Shown: positions 1-7,807 of the stretch, piece by piece
Numbering within the stretch: the first letter of the stretch is position 1
Layout of the letters: the number at the start of each line of letters is the position of its first letter
From: CAYPKW01 sp964411425
Lineage (GTDB): Bacteria > Pseudomonadota > Alphaproteobacteria > Dongiales > Dongiaceae
Direction of reading: 5' to 3'
DNA length: 55,182 nt
NCBI GenBank assembly: GCA_964411425.1
Contig: CAYPKW010000013.1
Coordinates: forward strand, 1-55,182
The notes under the pieces: generated by a model
The model's database searches: none
What the model saw: only the letters and a program-made list of their open reading frames with translations
What the model was told of the DNA's origin: nothing
Position numbers and translations under genes: made by a program

Positions 1-139
1 AGTCGGGGCCGATCTTGAGCGCGGCGACCGCGACGCCCCGGCGCCGGAACGCGCGCAAGAGACCGAGGGTGAGTACCGTCTTGCCGCTGCCCGATGCGGG
101 CGCGCCGACGATGAGACCGGGAGCGGGCTCGATCGTCAT
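1..139 (-). CDS. cobB: Cobyrinate a,c-diamide synthase, N-terminal fragment
   Basis: Only the first 46 codons lie in the window; the gene runs off the left edge. The ATG is at 139 on the minus strand. The translation has a P-loop, GAPASGSGKT, at residues 12-21, followed by a helix and the segment VAALKIGPD, which is typical of CobB/CbiA amidotransferases. The family amidates the a and c side chains of (hydrogeno)cobyrinic acid using glutamine and ATP. The fold is shared with CobQ and BioD, but the neighbouring B12 genes favour CobB. A 97-bp repeat begins 8 bp upstream of the start codon, so the original promoter may have been displaced or rewritten by that element. Confidence 0.75.
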   Translation of the reverse strand, partial: MTIEPAPGLIVGAPASGSGKTVLTLGLLRAFRRRGVAVAALKIGPD

Positions 140-146
140 GAGCTAG

Positions 147-243
147 TGGTCAGACTCTGACACATGCTACCGCCGTTTCAGCCGGCGCACTGCGCAGTGC
201 GGCTACTTTCAACGGTAGCTTCGGTTGGCATCGCACCACTAGT
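147..243. repeat. 97-bp direct repeat, copy 1
   Basis: This copy matches 1058-1154 at about 88 of 97 positions, in the same orientation, and starts TGGTCAGACTCTGACA. Its centre is a perfect palindrome, GCACTGCGCAGTGC, nested in an imperfect dyad whose outer arms are GCTACCG and CGGTAGC. It could therefore fold as one long hairpin, like a REP or MITE-type element. The two copies bracket the 220-residue membrane-protein gene. Confidence 0.85.
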
Positions 244-901
244 TTCTCTCGTCAGCATCGTCAGCTTGCCTCGGCACGGGCGGTCGATCCAATCTCTGCC
301 GCACCAAATCCAGATCGCGTCGCAGTTGTGCGCGCTTCAACCGCGCTAACAGAATGAGTATAGCCCCAAGGACGAGGAATAGAGCGCCTATACCCAGAAC
401 TGCCGATTCGCCCCTCTCTGAGTAGAGCCCTGCGCAGAAAGCGTTCAGCAGCAGAGCAATGCCGCTTACCGCACTGCACGGACCCATCGTCGTTCCCACT
501 TGCATCAGGACAAGGGTCCGCTCCAAAAAACTTGAGAGTTGCCGATCTTGATTGATTTCAAGCTCTGTGGGCCTGACGACATGTAAATTCAAGACCGCCT
601 GCCAAGGCAGATGTTCGTACCTCTCAAAGAGCCACTGGTCAAAGCGGTTTGGATCAGTGTTCGCCTGAGTACCGCACAGGCGGGTGAGGCAACACAAATC
701 CTGGAGAGCATACCCAATCGCGTATGCCACTCCTGCCCCAACAATGTAACCCCAGACGGGTAGGTCCACGGCACTGGGGCCAACAATCTTGCACCAATAG
801 CCGAGAACATAGGCAATCACCAAAATCACCTCGCCCCCGCCGACGATGAATACCAGATCTCGGCTGAAGAAATCTTTGAGCGCTTTGACGACGCCTTCCA
901 T
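239..901 (-). CDS. Hypothetical four-helix membrane protein
   Basis: I do not recognise this 220-residue family. Hydrophobic segments lie at about residues 16-37, 46-68, 136-160 and 167-187. They separate a polar central region (about 70-130, with two Cys pairs near 70-76) and a basic C-terminal tail rich in Arg and Asp. The base composition looks clearly less GC-rich than the flanking cob genes, which suggests transfer. The gene lies between two 97-bp direct repeats inside the cobalamin locus, between cobB and cobA, so I infer it is a passenger rather than a B12 gene. It has the same orientation as cobB and cobA, but repeat DNA separates it from both. The start at 901 follows a weak GGGGCGG purine tract. 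Confidence 0.6.
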   Translation of the reverse strand: MEGVVKALKDFFSRDLVFIVGGGEVILVIAYVLGYWCKIVGPSAVDLPVWGYIVGAGVAYAIGYALQDLCCLTRLCGTQANTDPNRFDQWLFERYEHLPWQAVLNLHVVRPTELEINQDRQLSSFLERTLVLMQVGTTMGPCSAVSGIALLLNAFCAGLYSERGESAVLGIGALFLVLGAILILLARLKRAQLRRDLDLVRQRLDRPPVPRQADDADERN

Positions 902-1057
902 TTTACACCGCCCCGGTTAACAGCAATTCCAAGTGCATCACCGAAAGCAAAATATACGCCTGTCCCTCCCAAGGCGCCATTCGGCCTATCGGCCATCATC
1001 GGCGTGTTGATGATTGGGAGTCGGCCTGCCCTCACTCTGGCGAGCGAAAGTGCCTAT
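902..1057. other. Gap between the membrane-protein gene and repeat copy 2
   Basis: On the minus strand a 69-codon frame (1035-826) enters this gap and overlaps the membrane-protein gene in another frame. It has no clear ribosome binding site and no family I recognise, so I do not call it a gene. I see no RNA gene here. Confidence 0.4.
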
Positions 1058-1154
1058 TGGTCAGACTCTGACAGACGCTACCGCCGTTTCGGCCAGCGCA
1101 CTGCGCAGTGCGGCTACTTTCAATGGTAACTTCCGTTGGCCTCGCACCAATAGT
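1058..1154. repeat. 97-bp direct repeat, copy 2
   Basis: This is the second copy of the element at 147-243, with nine substitutions and no gaps. The central 14-bp palindrome is unchanged. The outer arm on the right is partly degraded (GGTAAC instead of GGTAGC), so the long hairpin is weaker than in copy 1. Confidence 0.85.
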
Positions 1155-1189
1155 ACCCAGTATCACAGGTTCGCGTAACAGGCTTCACT

Positions 1190-1280
1190 CCTGCTGTCAC
1201 GCCGAGCAAAAGCGAGGCATCTCGACCCGGTCGCGGCGCTGCGTCTGGATTCCTCGCTTCGCTCGGAATGATACTGGACC
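1190..1280. repeat. Intergenic repeat-like sequence beside cobA
   Basis: This stretch contains GAGCAAAAGCGAGGC and CCTCGCTTCGCTCGG, which form an imperfect inverted repeat. It resembles intergenic repeats I recall from alphaproteobacterial genomes. No coding sequence is convincing in 1155-1317. Confidence 0.45.
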
Positions 1281-1317
1281 CCGCGCCCACGGCCCGGCCT
1301 TCGATAATCGTCACGGC

Positions 1318-2163
1318 CTAGCCGGTCTCGCGGCGCCGTCCAAGGGGCTCGGCGTCCAGCACGCGGCCGCCAAGCGCACCCAGCCAGTCGAGCCCGGCGC
1401 GCAACCGCACCACTTCCCCCACCACCAGCAGAGCCGGCGGCTCGATCTTGCTCGCGGCCGCGTCGGCGGCGCAGGCGCCCAGCGTCGTCTCCACCACCCG
1501 CTGACCCTCCGTGCTCGCCTTGCTCACGATCGCGGCCGGCTCGTCGGCCGTCCGTCCGGCCGCCAGCAGACGCTCGGCGATGCGTCCGATGTTCGCGAGC
1601 GCCATGTAGACGACGATGACCGGCGAACCCTCCGCCACCGCCCGCCAGTTGACGGTGTCCGGCACCAGCCCGCTGGCGTCGTGCCCGGTGACGAAGGTCA
1701 CCGCCGCGTTGATGTCGCGGTGCGTGAGCGGGATGCCGGCGTAGGCCAGCCCTCCTATGCCGGCGCTGATGCCGGGCACGATGCGGAACGGCACGCCGGC
1801 CGCGACCAGGGCCAGCGCCTCCTCGCCGCCGCGCCCGAAGACGAACGGATCGCCCCCCTTGAGGCGCAGCACGCGGCGCCCGGCGCGCGCCAACTCGACG
1901 AGACGCAGAGAGATATCGCGCTGCCGGGCCGAAGGCTTGCCGCCGCGCTTGCCGGCGAACTCCAGCAGCGCGCCGGGGGCGGCCAGTGCCAGGATCTCCG
2001 GCGTCACCAGCGCGTCGTAGACGACCGCGTCCGCCTGGCCGAGGCCCTCGAGGGCAAGGAGTGTGAGCAGCCCCGGATCACCCGGGCCGGCCCCGGCGAG
2101 CCACACCCAGCCCTGCTCCAGCCTGGGCAGATCGAGGCGCGGACTTCTCGGCCGGGCGACCAT
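1318..2163 (-). CDS. cobA: Uroporphyrinogen-III C-methyltransferase (SUMT)
   Basis: The enzyme transfers two methyl groups from S-adenosylmethionine to uroporphyrinogen III to give precorrin-2, the entry step to the corrin and siroheme pathways. The 281-residue translation has the family's GAGPGDP loop at residues 24-30, the GKRGGKPS segment, KGGDPFVFGRGGEE and PGISAGIGG, all typical of SUMT/CobA. There is no fused CysG-type oxidase domain, so the protein is the short stand-alone form. The start is the ATG at 2163. It is divergent from cbiD with 58 bp between the two starts, which presumably share that control region. Confidence 0.95.
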   Translation of the reverse strand: MVARPRSPRLDLPRLEQGWVWLAGAGPGDPGLLTLLALEGLGQADAVVYDALVTPEILALAAPGALLEFAGKRGGKPSARQRDISLRLVELARAGRRVLRLKGGDPFVFGRGGEEALALVAAGVPFRIVPGISAGIGGLAYAGIPLTHRDINAAVTFVTGHDASGLVPDTVNWRAVAEGSPVIVVYMALANIGRIAERLLAAGRTADEPAAIVSKASTEGQRVVETTLGACAADAAASKIEPPALLVVGEVVRLRAGLDWLGALGGRVLDAEPLGRRRETG

Positions 2164-2221
2164 GGCGCATTGTAGAGGCGCCGGCTGGCCAAAGCGAGCC
2201 GCCGGACCCTAGAATGGCGCC

Positions 2222-3307
2222 ATGAGCCGAAAACCGCGGGGCCCCTTGCGCCGCGGCTGGACGACCGGGGCCTGCGCCACCGCCGCCGCGTCCGCCGCCT
2301 ATCAGGCGCTGCTCACCGGCGAGTTTCCCGATCCCGTCGAGATCGCGCTGCCCAAGGGCGAGCGGCCGAGGTTCGCGCTCGCCAGGCGCGAACTGGCGCC
2401 AGAGTTTGCCACCGCCGGCGTCGTCAAGGACGCCGGCGACGACCCGGACGTGACGCATGGCGCGCTCGTCGTCGTCACCGTGCGCGCGCTGCCGGCCGGC
2501 GCCGGCGTCGTGTTCGAGGCGGGCGAGGGCGTCGGCACCGTGACCAAGCCGGGCTTGGCGCTCGCCGTAGGCGAGCCGGCGATCAACCCGGCGCCGCGGC
2601 GCATGATGCGCGAGGCGATCGAGCGCATTGCCCGCGCGCACGGGGCGGGCGCGGACGTGGCGCTCGCGGTCTCGGTGCCGGGCGGCGCGGAGTTGGCCAA
2701 GCGCACCTGGAACCCGCGCCTCGGCATCGTCGGCGGCCTGTCGATTCTCGGCACCACCGGCGTGGTAGTCCCCTATTCCTGCTCGGCCTGGATCGCGTCC
2801 ATTCACCGCGGCATCGACGTGGCGCGGGCGAACGGCCTCGCGCACGTCGCGGCCTGCACCGGCGCCACGTCCGAGGCGGGCGTGCGCCGACTTTACGACC
2901 TGCCCGACATCGCGTTCCTCGACATGGGCGATTTCGCCGGCGGCACGCTCAAGTACCTGCGCCGCCACCCGGTGGCGCGCCTGACGCTGGCCGGCGGGTT
3001 CGCCAAGATGGCGAAGCTGGCGGCGGGGTCCCTCGACCTGCATTCGGGGCGCAGCCAGATCGACCGCGCGGCGCTGGCCGAGGCGCTCGGCGCCCTCGGC
3101 GCGGCGGAGGAACTCGTCGCCGCGACCGCGACCGCCAACACGGCGAACGAAATCCTCTCCGCGGCCACGGCGGCGGGCGTGCCGCTCGCCGACCGCGTCG
3201 CCGCCGACGCGCGCGCGCGGGCCCGCGACCTGCTCGAGGGCAAGGTCGCCGTCGAAGTCATCGTCTTCGATCGTCAAGGCGAGCCGGTGGGGCGTGCCGG
3301 GTTCTAA
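2222..3307 (+). CDS. cbiD: Cobalt-precorrin-5B C1-methyltransferase
   Basis: CbiD methylates C-1 of the macrocycle in the oxygen-independent pathway. The 361-residue product begins with the family signature RRGWTTGACATAAA near residue 10, and contains KPGLALAVGEPAINP and a later FAKMAKLAAGSLDLHS block, as expected for CbiD. Length and ends look complete. It starts 58 bp from divergent cobA, and its last 14 bp overlap cobK, so the two are probably translated together. It stands in for the aerobic CobF/CobG branch, neither of which is found in the window. Confidence 0.95.
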   Translation: MSRKPRGPLRRGWTTGACATAAASAAYQALLTGEFPDPVEIALPKGERPRFALARRELAPEFATAGVVKDAGDDPDVTHGALVVVTVRALPAGAGVVFEAGEGVGTVTKPGLALAVGEPAINPAPRRMMREAIERIARAHGAGADVALAVSVPGGAELAKRTWNPRLGIVGGLSILGTTGVVVPYSCSAWIASIHRGIDVARANGLAHVAACTGATSEAGVRRLYDLPDIAFLDMGDFAGGTLKYLRRHPVARLTLAGGFAKMAKLAAGSLDLHSGRSQIDRAALAEALGALGAAEELVAATATANTANEILSAATAAGVPLADRVAADARARARDLLEGKVAVEVIVFDRQGEPVGRAGF

Positions 3308-4058
3308 GCGCATCCTCATCCTCGGCGGCACCGGCGAGGCGGCCGAACTGGCGCGGGCTCTCGCCGGCCGGCCGGGCATCGAGGTCATCTCCTCGCTCGC
3401 CGGCCGCACCAGGGCGCCGGCGACGCCGGCGGGGTCCTTGCGCGTCGGCGGCTTCGGCGGCCCGCAGGGACTGATGGACTACCTCGGCGCCGAGCGCATC
3501 GCGGCCATCGTCGACGCCACCCACCCGTTCGCGACCCGCATCGGCCGCAACGCCGCGCTCGCCGCGGCGTCGCTCGACGTTCCCCTGCTGCGCCTGGAGC
3601 GGCCCGCCTGGGAACCGGTCCGGGGCGACCGCTGGATCGAGGTCGATTCGCTGGCCGGCGCCGCCGAAGAGACGGCGCGGCACGGGGCGCGCGTCTTCCT
3701 CACGGTCGGCCGCACCGAGCTCAAGCCCTTCGCCCATCTAGGCGACATCTGGTTCCTCGTTCGCCTGATCGAGGAGCCTCCAGCGCCGCTGCCGTTGCCG
3801 CGGCACGGGGTCGTCGTCGGCCGCGGCCCGTTCGCCGAGGCCGACGAGGCTGCGCTGATCCGCCGCCATCGCATCGACCTGTTGGTTTCGAAGAATAGCG
3901 GCGGAGCCGCCACCTACGCCAAGATCGCGGCGGCGCGCCGGCTCGGGATTCCGGCGGTGCTGGTGCGCCGGCCGCCGACGCCGCCGAACCCGCCGCCGGC
4001 CGTCGCCACGGTCGCCGAGGCCGTCGCCTGGATCGAAGCTCAGCCGCGCGGCCGGTAG
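3294..4058 (+). CDS. cobK: Precorrin-6A reductase
   Basis: CobK/CbiJ reduces the corrin ring of precorrin-6A (or its cobalt form) with NADPH. The 254-residue translation starts with KRILILGGTGEAAELA, a nucleotide-binding start, and has VDATHPFATRIGRNA and LLVSKNSGG, typical of CobK. The start is GTG at 3294, inside the cbiD 3' end. The stop codon abuts an inverted repeat that begins at 4058, so the following metallo-hydrolase gene appears to have been placed directly behind cobK. Confidence 0.93.
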   Translation: MPGSKRILILGGTGEAAELARALAGRPGIEVISSLAGRTRAPATPAGSLRVGGFGGPQGLMDYLGAERIAAIVDATHPFATRIGRNAALAAASLDVPLLRLERPAWEPVRGDRWIEVDSLAGAAEETARHGARVFLTVGRTELKPFAHLGDIWFLVRLIEEPPAPLPLPRHGVVVGRGPFAEADEAALIRRHRIDLLVSKNSGGAATYAKIAAARRLGIPAVLVRRPPTPPNPPPAVATVAEAVAWIEAQPRGR

Positions 4059-4071
4059 TGTCTCAGTTTGA
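4058..4071 (+). repeat. Left 14-bp inverted repeat of the MBL cassette
   Basis: The sequence GTGTCTCAGTTTGA is the exact reverse complement of 5256-5269. It begins at the last base of the cobK stop codon. The 11-bp sequence CCGCGCGGCCG lies just outside both inverted repeats (4044-4054 and 5272-5282), possibly as a target-site duplication, although such GC-rich strings can recur by chance. Confidence 0.8.
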
Positions 4072-4193
4072 GGAATGTCCGCGTTGTGCCAGGAGCCGAC
4101 TTGGGCCATTTCCCAAACTCATCGCGTGGATTACCCTCACCAAGCATTTGGTCTAAGATATGCGTCAGACCGCCCATCATGCAGGAGGAGGCG

Positions 4194-5204
4194 ATGTGCG
4201 CTCACTTGTTACGGAACGAAGCCCCCGACCTCGTGACTTTGGATAGCGCCGACATCTTCGTTCTCGTCGATAACGTGAGCGACGCTTTGTCGTCGGTGCC
4301 GGACGGCATCACGAGCGAATTCGACAACCTGATCGAGGCCGGGGCGGAGAAGTTCTCGGGCGACGGCTTCTGTTTCGCATGCTTCGGTATCTCGCTGGTC
4401 GTGACGGGGCGGACCGAGGATCGGGTGCGCACGGTCCTCTTCGACGGCGGCCCGAAGGGTTACGCGGTCGAGCACAATGCGCCGCGCCTGGGTATCGACA
4501 TGGGAATCATCGACGCAATCGTCCTGTCCCACGGGCATATCGACCACGCCGGCGGGCTACCTGCGGCGATCCAACTCGTCACCGCGGCGAATGGCGGTCG
4601 CCGGGTCCCTGTTCACGTCAACCCCGGAATGTTCGTGCACCGTGGCGAGCGCCTCGATAATGGCGAGGTCTTCCCGAACGAGGACATCCCCACGGTCGAA
4701 GCGCTCGAACAGGCGGGCGGCCGTGTGGAGAACGACCCCGACACACGCCTCCTGCTCGATGGCCTATTCTACCTGAGCGGCGAGATTCCGCGGACGACCT
4801 CATACGAGAAGGGCCTGCCGGGCCAAGTGAGGCGCAACGCCACGGGGACCGGCTGGCAGCCTGATCCCTGGGTGATGGACGAACGTTACCTGGCGGTCAA
4901 CGTACGGGACAAGGGCATTATCGTTTTCACAGCCTGTTCTCATGCCGGCCTAATCAACGTCCTGAAACACGCGCGTGACACGTTCGCACCGACGCCCCTC
5001 TATGGCGTCATGGGCGGCTTTCATTTGGCGGGAAAGGTCTTCGAAGAGATCATTCCGGAGACAGTTCACGACCTAAAAGAATTCGACCTTAAGATCATTG
5101 TACCCGGTCACTGTACGGGCTGGCGCGCCGTCCATAGCCTGGTCGAAAACTTCGGGGAATCGGTGGTCGTGCCGTCCGCCGTCGGACGACGCCATTTGTT
5201 CTGA
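4194..5204 (+). CDS. Metallo-beta-lactamase-fold hydrolase, DHPPP-synthase-like
   Basis: This 336-residue protein has the MBL metal motif HGHIDH at residues 113-118, then HVNPGMFVHRGE, TACSHAGLINV, GGFHLAG and IVPGHCTGWRA, which supply the remaining metal ligands. The pattern matches the COG1237-type family that includes a 7,8-dihydropterin synthase related to methanopterin synthesis; the true substrate cannot be read from sequence. I place the start at 4194 because AGGAGG lies just upstream at 4183-4188; the frame is open further upstream without such a site. Composition is less GC-rich than the cob genes. Flanking inverted repeats at 4058 and 5256 suggest it arrived as a cassette, and nothing links it to B12 synthesis. 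Confidence 0.85.
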   Translation: MCAHLLRNEAPDLVTLDSADIFVLVDNVSDALSSVPDGITSEFDNLIEAGAEKFSGDGFCFACFGISLVVTGRTEDRVRTVLFDGGPKGYAVEHNAPRLGIDMGIIDAIVLSHGHIDHAGGLPAAIQLVTAANGGRRVPVHVNPGMFVHRGERLDNGEVFPNEDIPTVEALEQAGGRVENDPDTRLLLDGLFYLSGEIPRTTSYEKGLPGQVRRNATGTGWQPDPWVMDERYLAVNVRDKGIIVFTACSHAGLINVLKHARDTFAPTPLYGVMGGFHLAGKVFEEIIPETVHDLKEFDLKIIVPGHCTGWRAVHSLVENFGESVVVPSAVGRRHLF

Positions 5205-5255
5205 TTTCACCACGAGTCCGCTTGGGTCGCTGCAAACCAGCTTGTCCGATAAGGG

Positions 5256-5269
5256 TCAAACTGAGACAC
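5256..5269 (-). repeat. Right 14-bp inverted repeat of the MBL cassette
   Basis: The sequence TCAAACTGAGACAC exactly mirrors 4058-4071. It supplies the last codons and the TGA stop of cobM (read on the minus strand as Val-Ser-Val-stop), so insertion of the cassette would have redefined the cobM C-terminus. Confidence 0.8.
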
Positions 5270-6026
5270 CACCGCGCGGCCGCAGGAAGTGACGGTGCTG
5301 CTTGTGATAGAGCCGGCTGTCGGCGCCCATGCTTGGGTCGAACACGCGGCCGACGAGGATGAGGGCGGTGCGCGTGATCTTGGCCGCGCGCACCGAGGCG
5401 TGGATGTCGGCGAGCGTGCCGCGTATCACGGCTGCGTCCGGCCAGCCGACCCGGTGGACTACCACCGCCGGGCAGTCGGCGCCGTAAAGCGGCATGAGAT
5501 CGCGCGCCACCCGCCGGAGGTTGCGGATCGAGAGATGGATCGCCAGCGTGGCGCCGGCGGCGCCCAGCGTCCGCAGGTCCTCGCGCGCCGGCATGGGCGA
5601 GGATTTTCCGGCGGTCCGGGTGAGAATCACGGTCTGGCTCACCTCCGGCAGGGTGAGCTCGGTCTTGAGGAGCGCAGCTGCGGCGGCAAAGGCCGGCACG
5701 CCGGGCGTCACGTCGTAGGCGATGGCGAGGGCATCGAGCCGGCGCATCTGCTCGGCCATCGCACCGAACAGCGACGGATCGCCGGAATGGACGCGCGCCA
5801 CGTCCTCGCCGGCCCGGTCTGCCGCCGCCATGTATGCTACGATCTCGTCGAGCGTGAGCGGCGCGCTGTCGATCACCTTGGCGTCCGCACGCGCGCAGGC
5901 GACCAGCGCGCGCGGCACCAGCGAGCCGGCATAGAGCACCAGGCCCGCGCGCCGGATGAGCCGCTGCCCGCGCACCGTGATGAGCTCCGGATCGCCCGGT
6001 CCGGCGCCGATGAAGTGGACGGTCAA
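5256..6026 (-). CDS. cobM: Precorrin-4 C11-methyltransferase
   Basis: CobM methylates C-11 of precorrin-4 (or its cobalt form) with SAM. The translation begins MTVHFIGAGPGDPELIT, followed by VHSGDPSLFGAMAEQ and PGVPAFAAAAALL, all signature segments. I choose the TTG at 6026, which forms a TTGA overlap with the stop of the upstream cbiG-cobJ gene and gives the usual N-terminus; a GTG at 6056 would add ten residues. It is the last gene of the cbiX-cobH-cobL-cobI-cbiG/J-cobM operon. The final codons lie within the right inverted repeat of the neighbouring cassette, so the C-terminal tail may not be native. Confidence 0.92.
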   Translation of the reverse strand: MTVHFIGAGPGDPELITVRGQRLIRRAGLVLYAGSLVPRALVACARADAKVIDSAPLTLDEIVAYMAAADRAGEDVARVHSGDPSLFGAMAEQMRRLDALAIAYDVTPGVPAFAAAAALLKTELTLPEVSQTVILTRTAGKSSPMPAREDLRTLGAAGATLAIHLSIRNLRRVARDLMPLYGADCPAVVVHRVGWPDAAVIRGTLADIHASVRAAKITRTALILVGRVFDPSMGADSRLYHKQHRHFLRPRGGVSV

Positions 6027-7807
6027 GCCTTGTAGCCTCGCGGCGTGTACAGCCACTCTCCGCCGTCCGGGCGCGGCACGGCGCGGGTGGCGCTGCTGCC
6101 GACCAGCACCAGCGAGAGCATGTCGGCGTCGCCGGCATCGAGCAGGGCCAGCGTCGTGATCCTAAGCCGCTCGCCCGCGCGGCCGAGATTGCGCGCGATC
6201 GCCACCGGGGTTCCGGGCGGCCGGGCGGCGAGCAGGATGTCGCGCGCCGCGGCGAGTTGTTGGCGCCTCTTCTCCGAACCGGGGTTGTAGAGCGCCACCA
6301 CGAAGTCGCCGTTGGCGGCGGCCTCGAGCCGGCGCCGGATGACCGGCCAGGGTGTAAGAAGATCGCTCAGCGAGATGGCGCAAAAATCGTGGCCGAGCGG
6401 GGCACCCAGGCGCGCGGCCGCCGTTTGCATGGCGGTGACGCCGGCGAGGCCGACGATTTCGACGTGGGCCCAGGCGGAATCGCCGGCGCGCTCGACCTCC
6501 TCGAAGACGAGCGAGGCCATGGCGTAGATGCCGGCGTCGCCGGACGACACCAGCGCCACCTCGCGGCCCGCCGCCGCAAGCTCCAAGGCGGCGCGCGCGC
6601 GCTCCCTCTCCTGGCCGAGCTCGAAATCGTGCCGCGTCTTCTCCGCCGCGACGTCGCCCAGCAAATCGAGATAGAGGCGATAGCCGACGAGATCGCTGGC
6701 GCGGGCGAGCGCCGCGTCGGCCTCGGCCGTGCGCCCGCCCGCGTGTCCGGGGCCGATGCCCACGATGGCGAGCCGGCCGCGCGCGCGCCCGACGGCGAAT
6801 GGGTCGATCGGGCGGGGGCCGCGGGCGATGGCGACGGTGGTGCGGGAGCCGCGCCGCTTCGCCACGGCGAGCACGCCGGCGGCCCCGGCGGCGGCGAGCG
6901 CCGCCCCTTCGGCCACGCCGTAGCACCCGGTAGCGCGAAACACCGTTGCCGAAGGGTTGGCAAGGCGCGGGGTCTCGGCCAGCAACTCCTCGGCGGCGAA
7001 GAATCTTGCCGGCACTCCAAACGCCTCGGCCAGCCCATGCACCGCCGGCTCGGCGGCTTTGAGCGCGATCGACGCCACGCAGGCGACGGATTGCGGCGCG
7101 TACCCGCCTTCGTCGAGCGCGCGCCGCGCGAGCGCCACCGCCTCCTCGACCGGAGCCAAACGCTCGCAGCCGAACCCCAACGCGAGCGTGGCGGGATGGA
7201 GGACCAATGTCTCCTCGTCGCCGGCGACCGCCCGGTCGGTGACGTGCACGCAGAGCCGGCCGGTAGCGCCGAACGGCGCCGCCTTGAGCCAATCGCAAGC
7301 GGCTTCGGCCGCGTCGATCCGCAGCCGGACGGGTTCGCCCGCGAGCAAGGCCGCCGTCACCGCCTTCATCGCCATCGGGTTCGCCACCCGCCAGCCGGGC
7401 GGCGGCTCGTCGAGGGCGAAGCCGAACCGGACGTCGCCCGCGGTGGTGATCGCGGCGGCGCCGCCGAGCGCGGCGGCGACGCGGCGCGCCAGCTCGTTGG
7501 CGCCGCGATGGCCGCCCAGGAGCGGCACGGCGACGCTGCCGTCCTCGGCCACGGCCGCCACCGGCGGCTCGTCCGTCTTGTCGTCGAGGAGCGGCGCCAG
7601 CGCGCGGACCAGCACGCCGGCGGCGCAGACGCCGACGATGGGCGTGCCGGCGGCGAAAAGTTGGCGCAGATGCCGGCCCACCTCCGTGAAGGCGACGCCG
7701 GCGGCGACCCGCGGCGCGTAGCCGTGCAGTACTGCACCCGGCAGCGCCGCGACGATGGCCTTGCCGGTGGCGAGGCCGCCGGGGCCGAGCACGACCACCG
7801 CCGTCAT
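6023..7807 (-). CDS. cbiG-cobJ: CbiG-CobJ fusion: cobalt-precorrin-5A hydrolase / precorrin-3B C17-methyltransferase
   Basis: The 594-residue protein joins two enzymes. Residues 1 to about 340 are CbiG-like, with LLGGHRGANELARRVA and a C-terminal GFGCERLAP...ALAEAFG-type domain; CbiG opens the delta-lactone of cobalt-precorrin-5A and releases acetaldehyde. From about residue 345 the CobJ domain begins with LAIVGIGPGHAGG, then VSSGDAGIYAMASLV and VVALYNPGSEKR, for methylation at C-17 and ring contraction. The start at 7807 overlaps the cobI stop (ATGA). The same frame stays open upstream but only as the shadow of cobI. The CbiG half implies an anaerobic-type route after ring contraction. Confidence 0.93.
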   Translation of the reverse strand: MTAVVVLGPGGLATGKAIVAALPGAVLHGYAPRVAAGVAFTEVGRHLRQLFAAGTPIVGVCAAGVLVRALAPLLDDKTDEPPVAAVAEDGSVAVPLLGGHRGANELARRVAAALGGAAAITTAGDVRFGFALDEPPPGWRVANPMAMKAVTAALLAGEPVRLRIDAAEAACDWLKAAPFGATGRLCVHVTDRAVAGDEETLVLHPATLALGFGCERLAPVEEAVALARRALDEGGYAPQSVACVASIALKAAEPAVHGLAEAFGVPARFFAAEELLAETPRLANPSATVFRATGCYGVAEGAALAAAGAAGVLAVAKRRGSRTTVAIARGPRPIDPFAVGRARGRLAIVGIGPGHAGGRTAEADAALARASDLVGYRLYLDLLGDVAAEKTRHDFELGQERERARAALELAAAGREVALVSSGDAGIYAMASLVFEEVERAGDSAWAHVEIVGLAGVTAMQTAAARLGAPLGHDFCAISLSDLLTPWPVIRRRLEAAANGDFVVALYNPGSEKRRQQLAAARDILLAARPPGTPVAIARNLGRAGERLRITTLALLDAGDADMLSLVLVGSSATRAVPRPDGGEWLYTPRGYKA

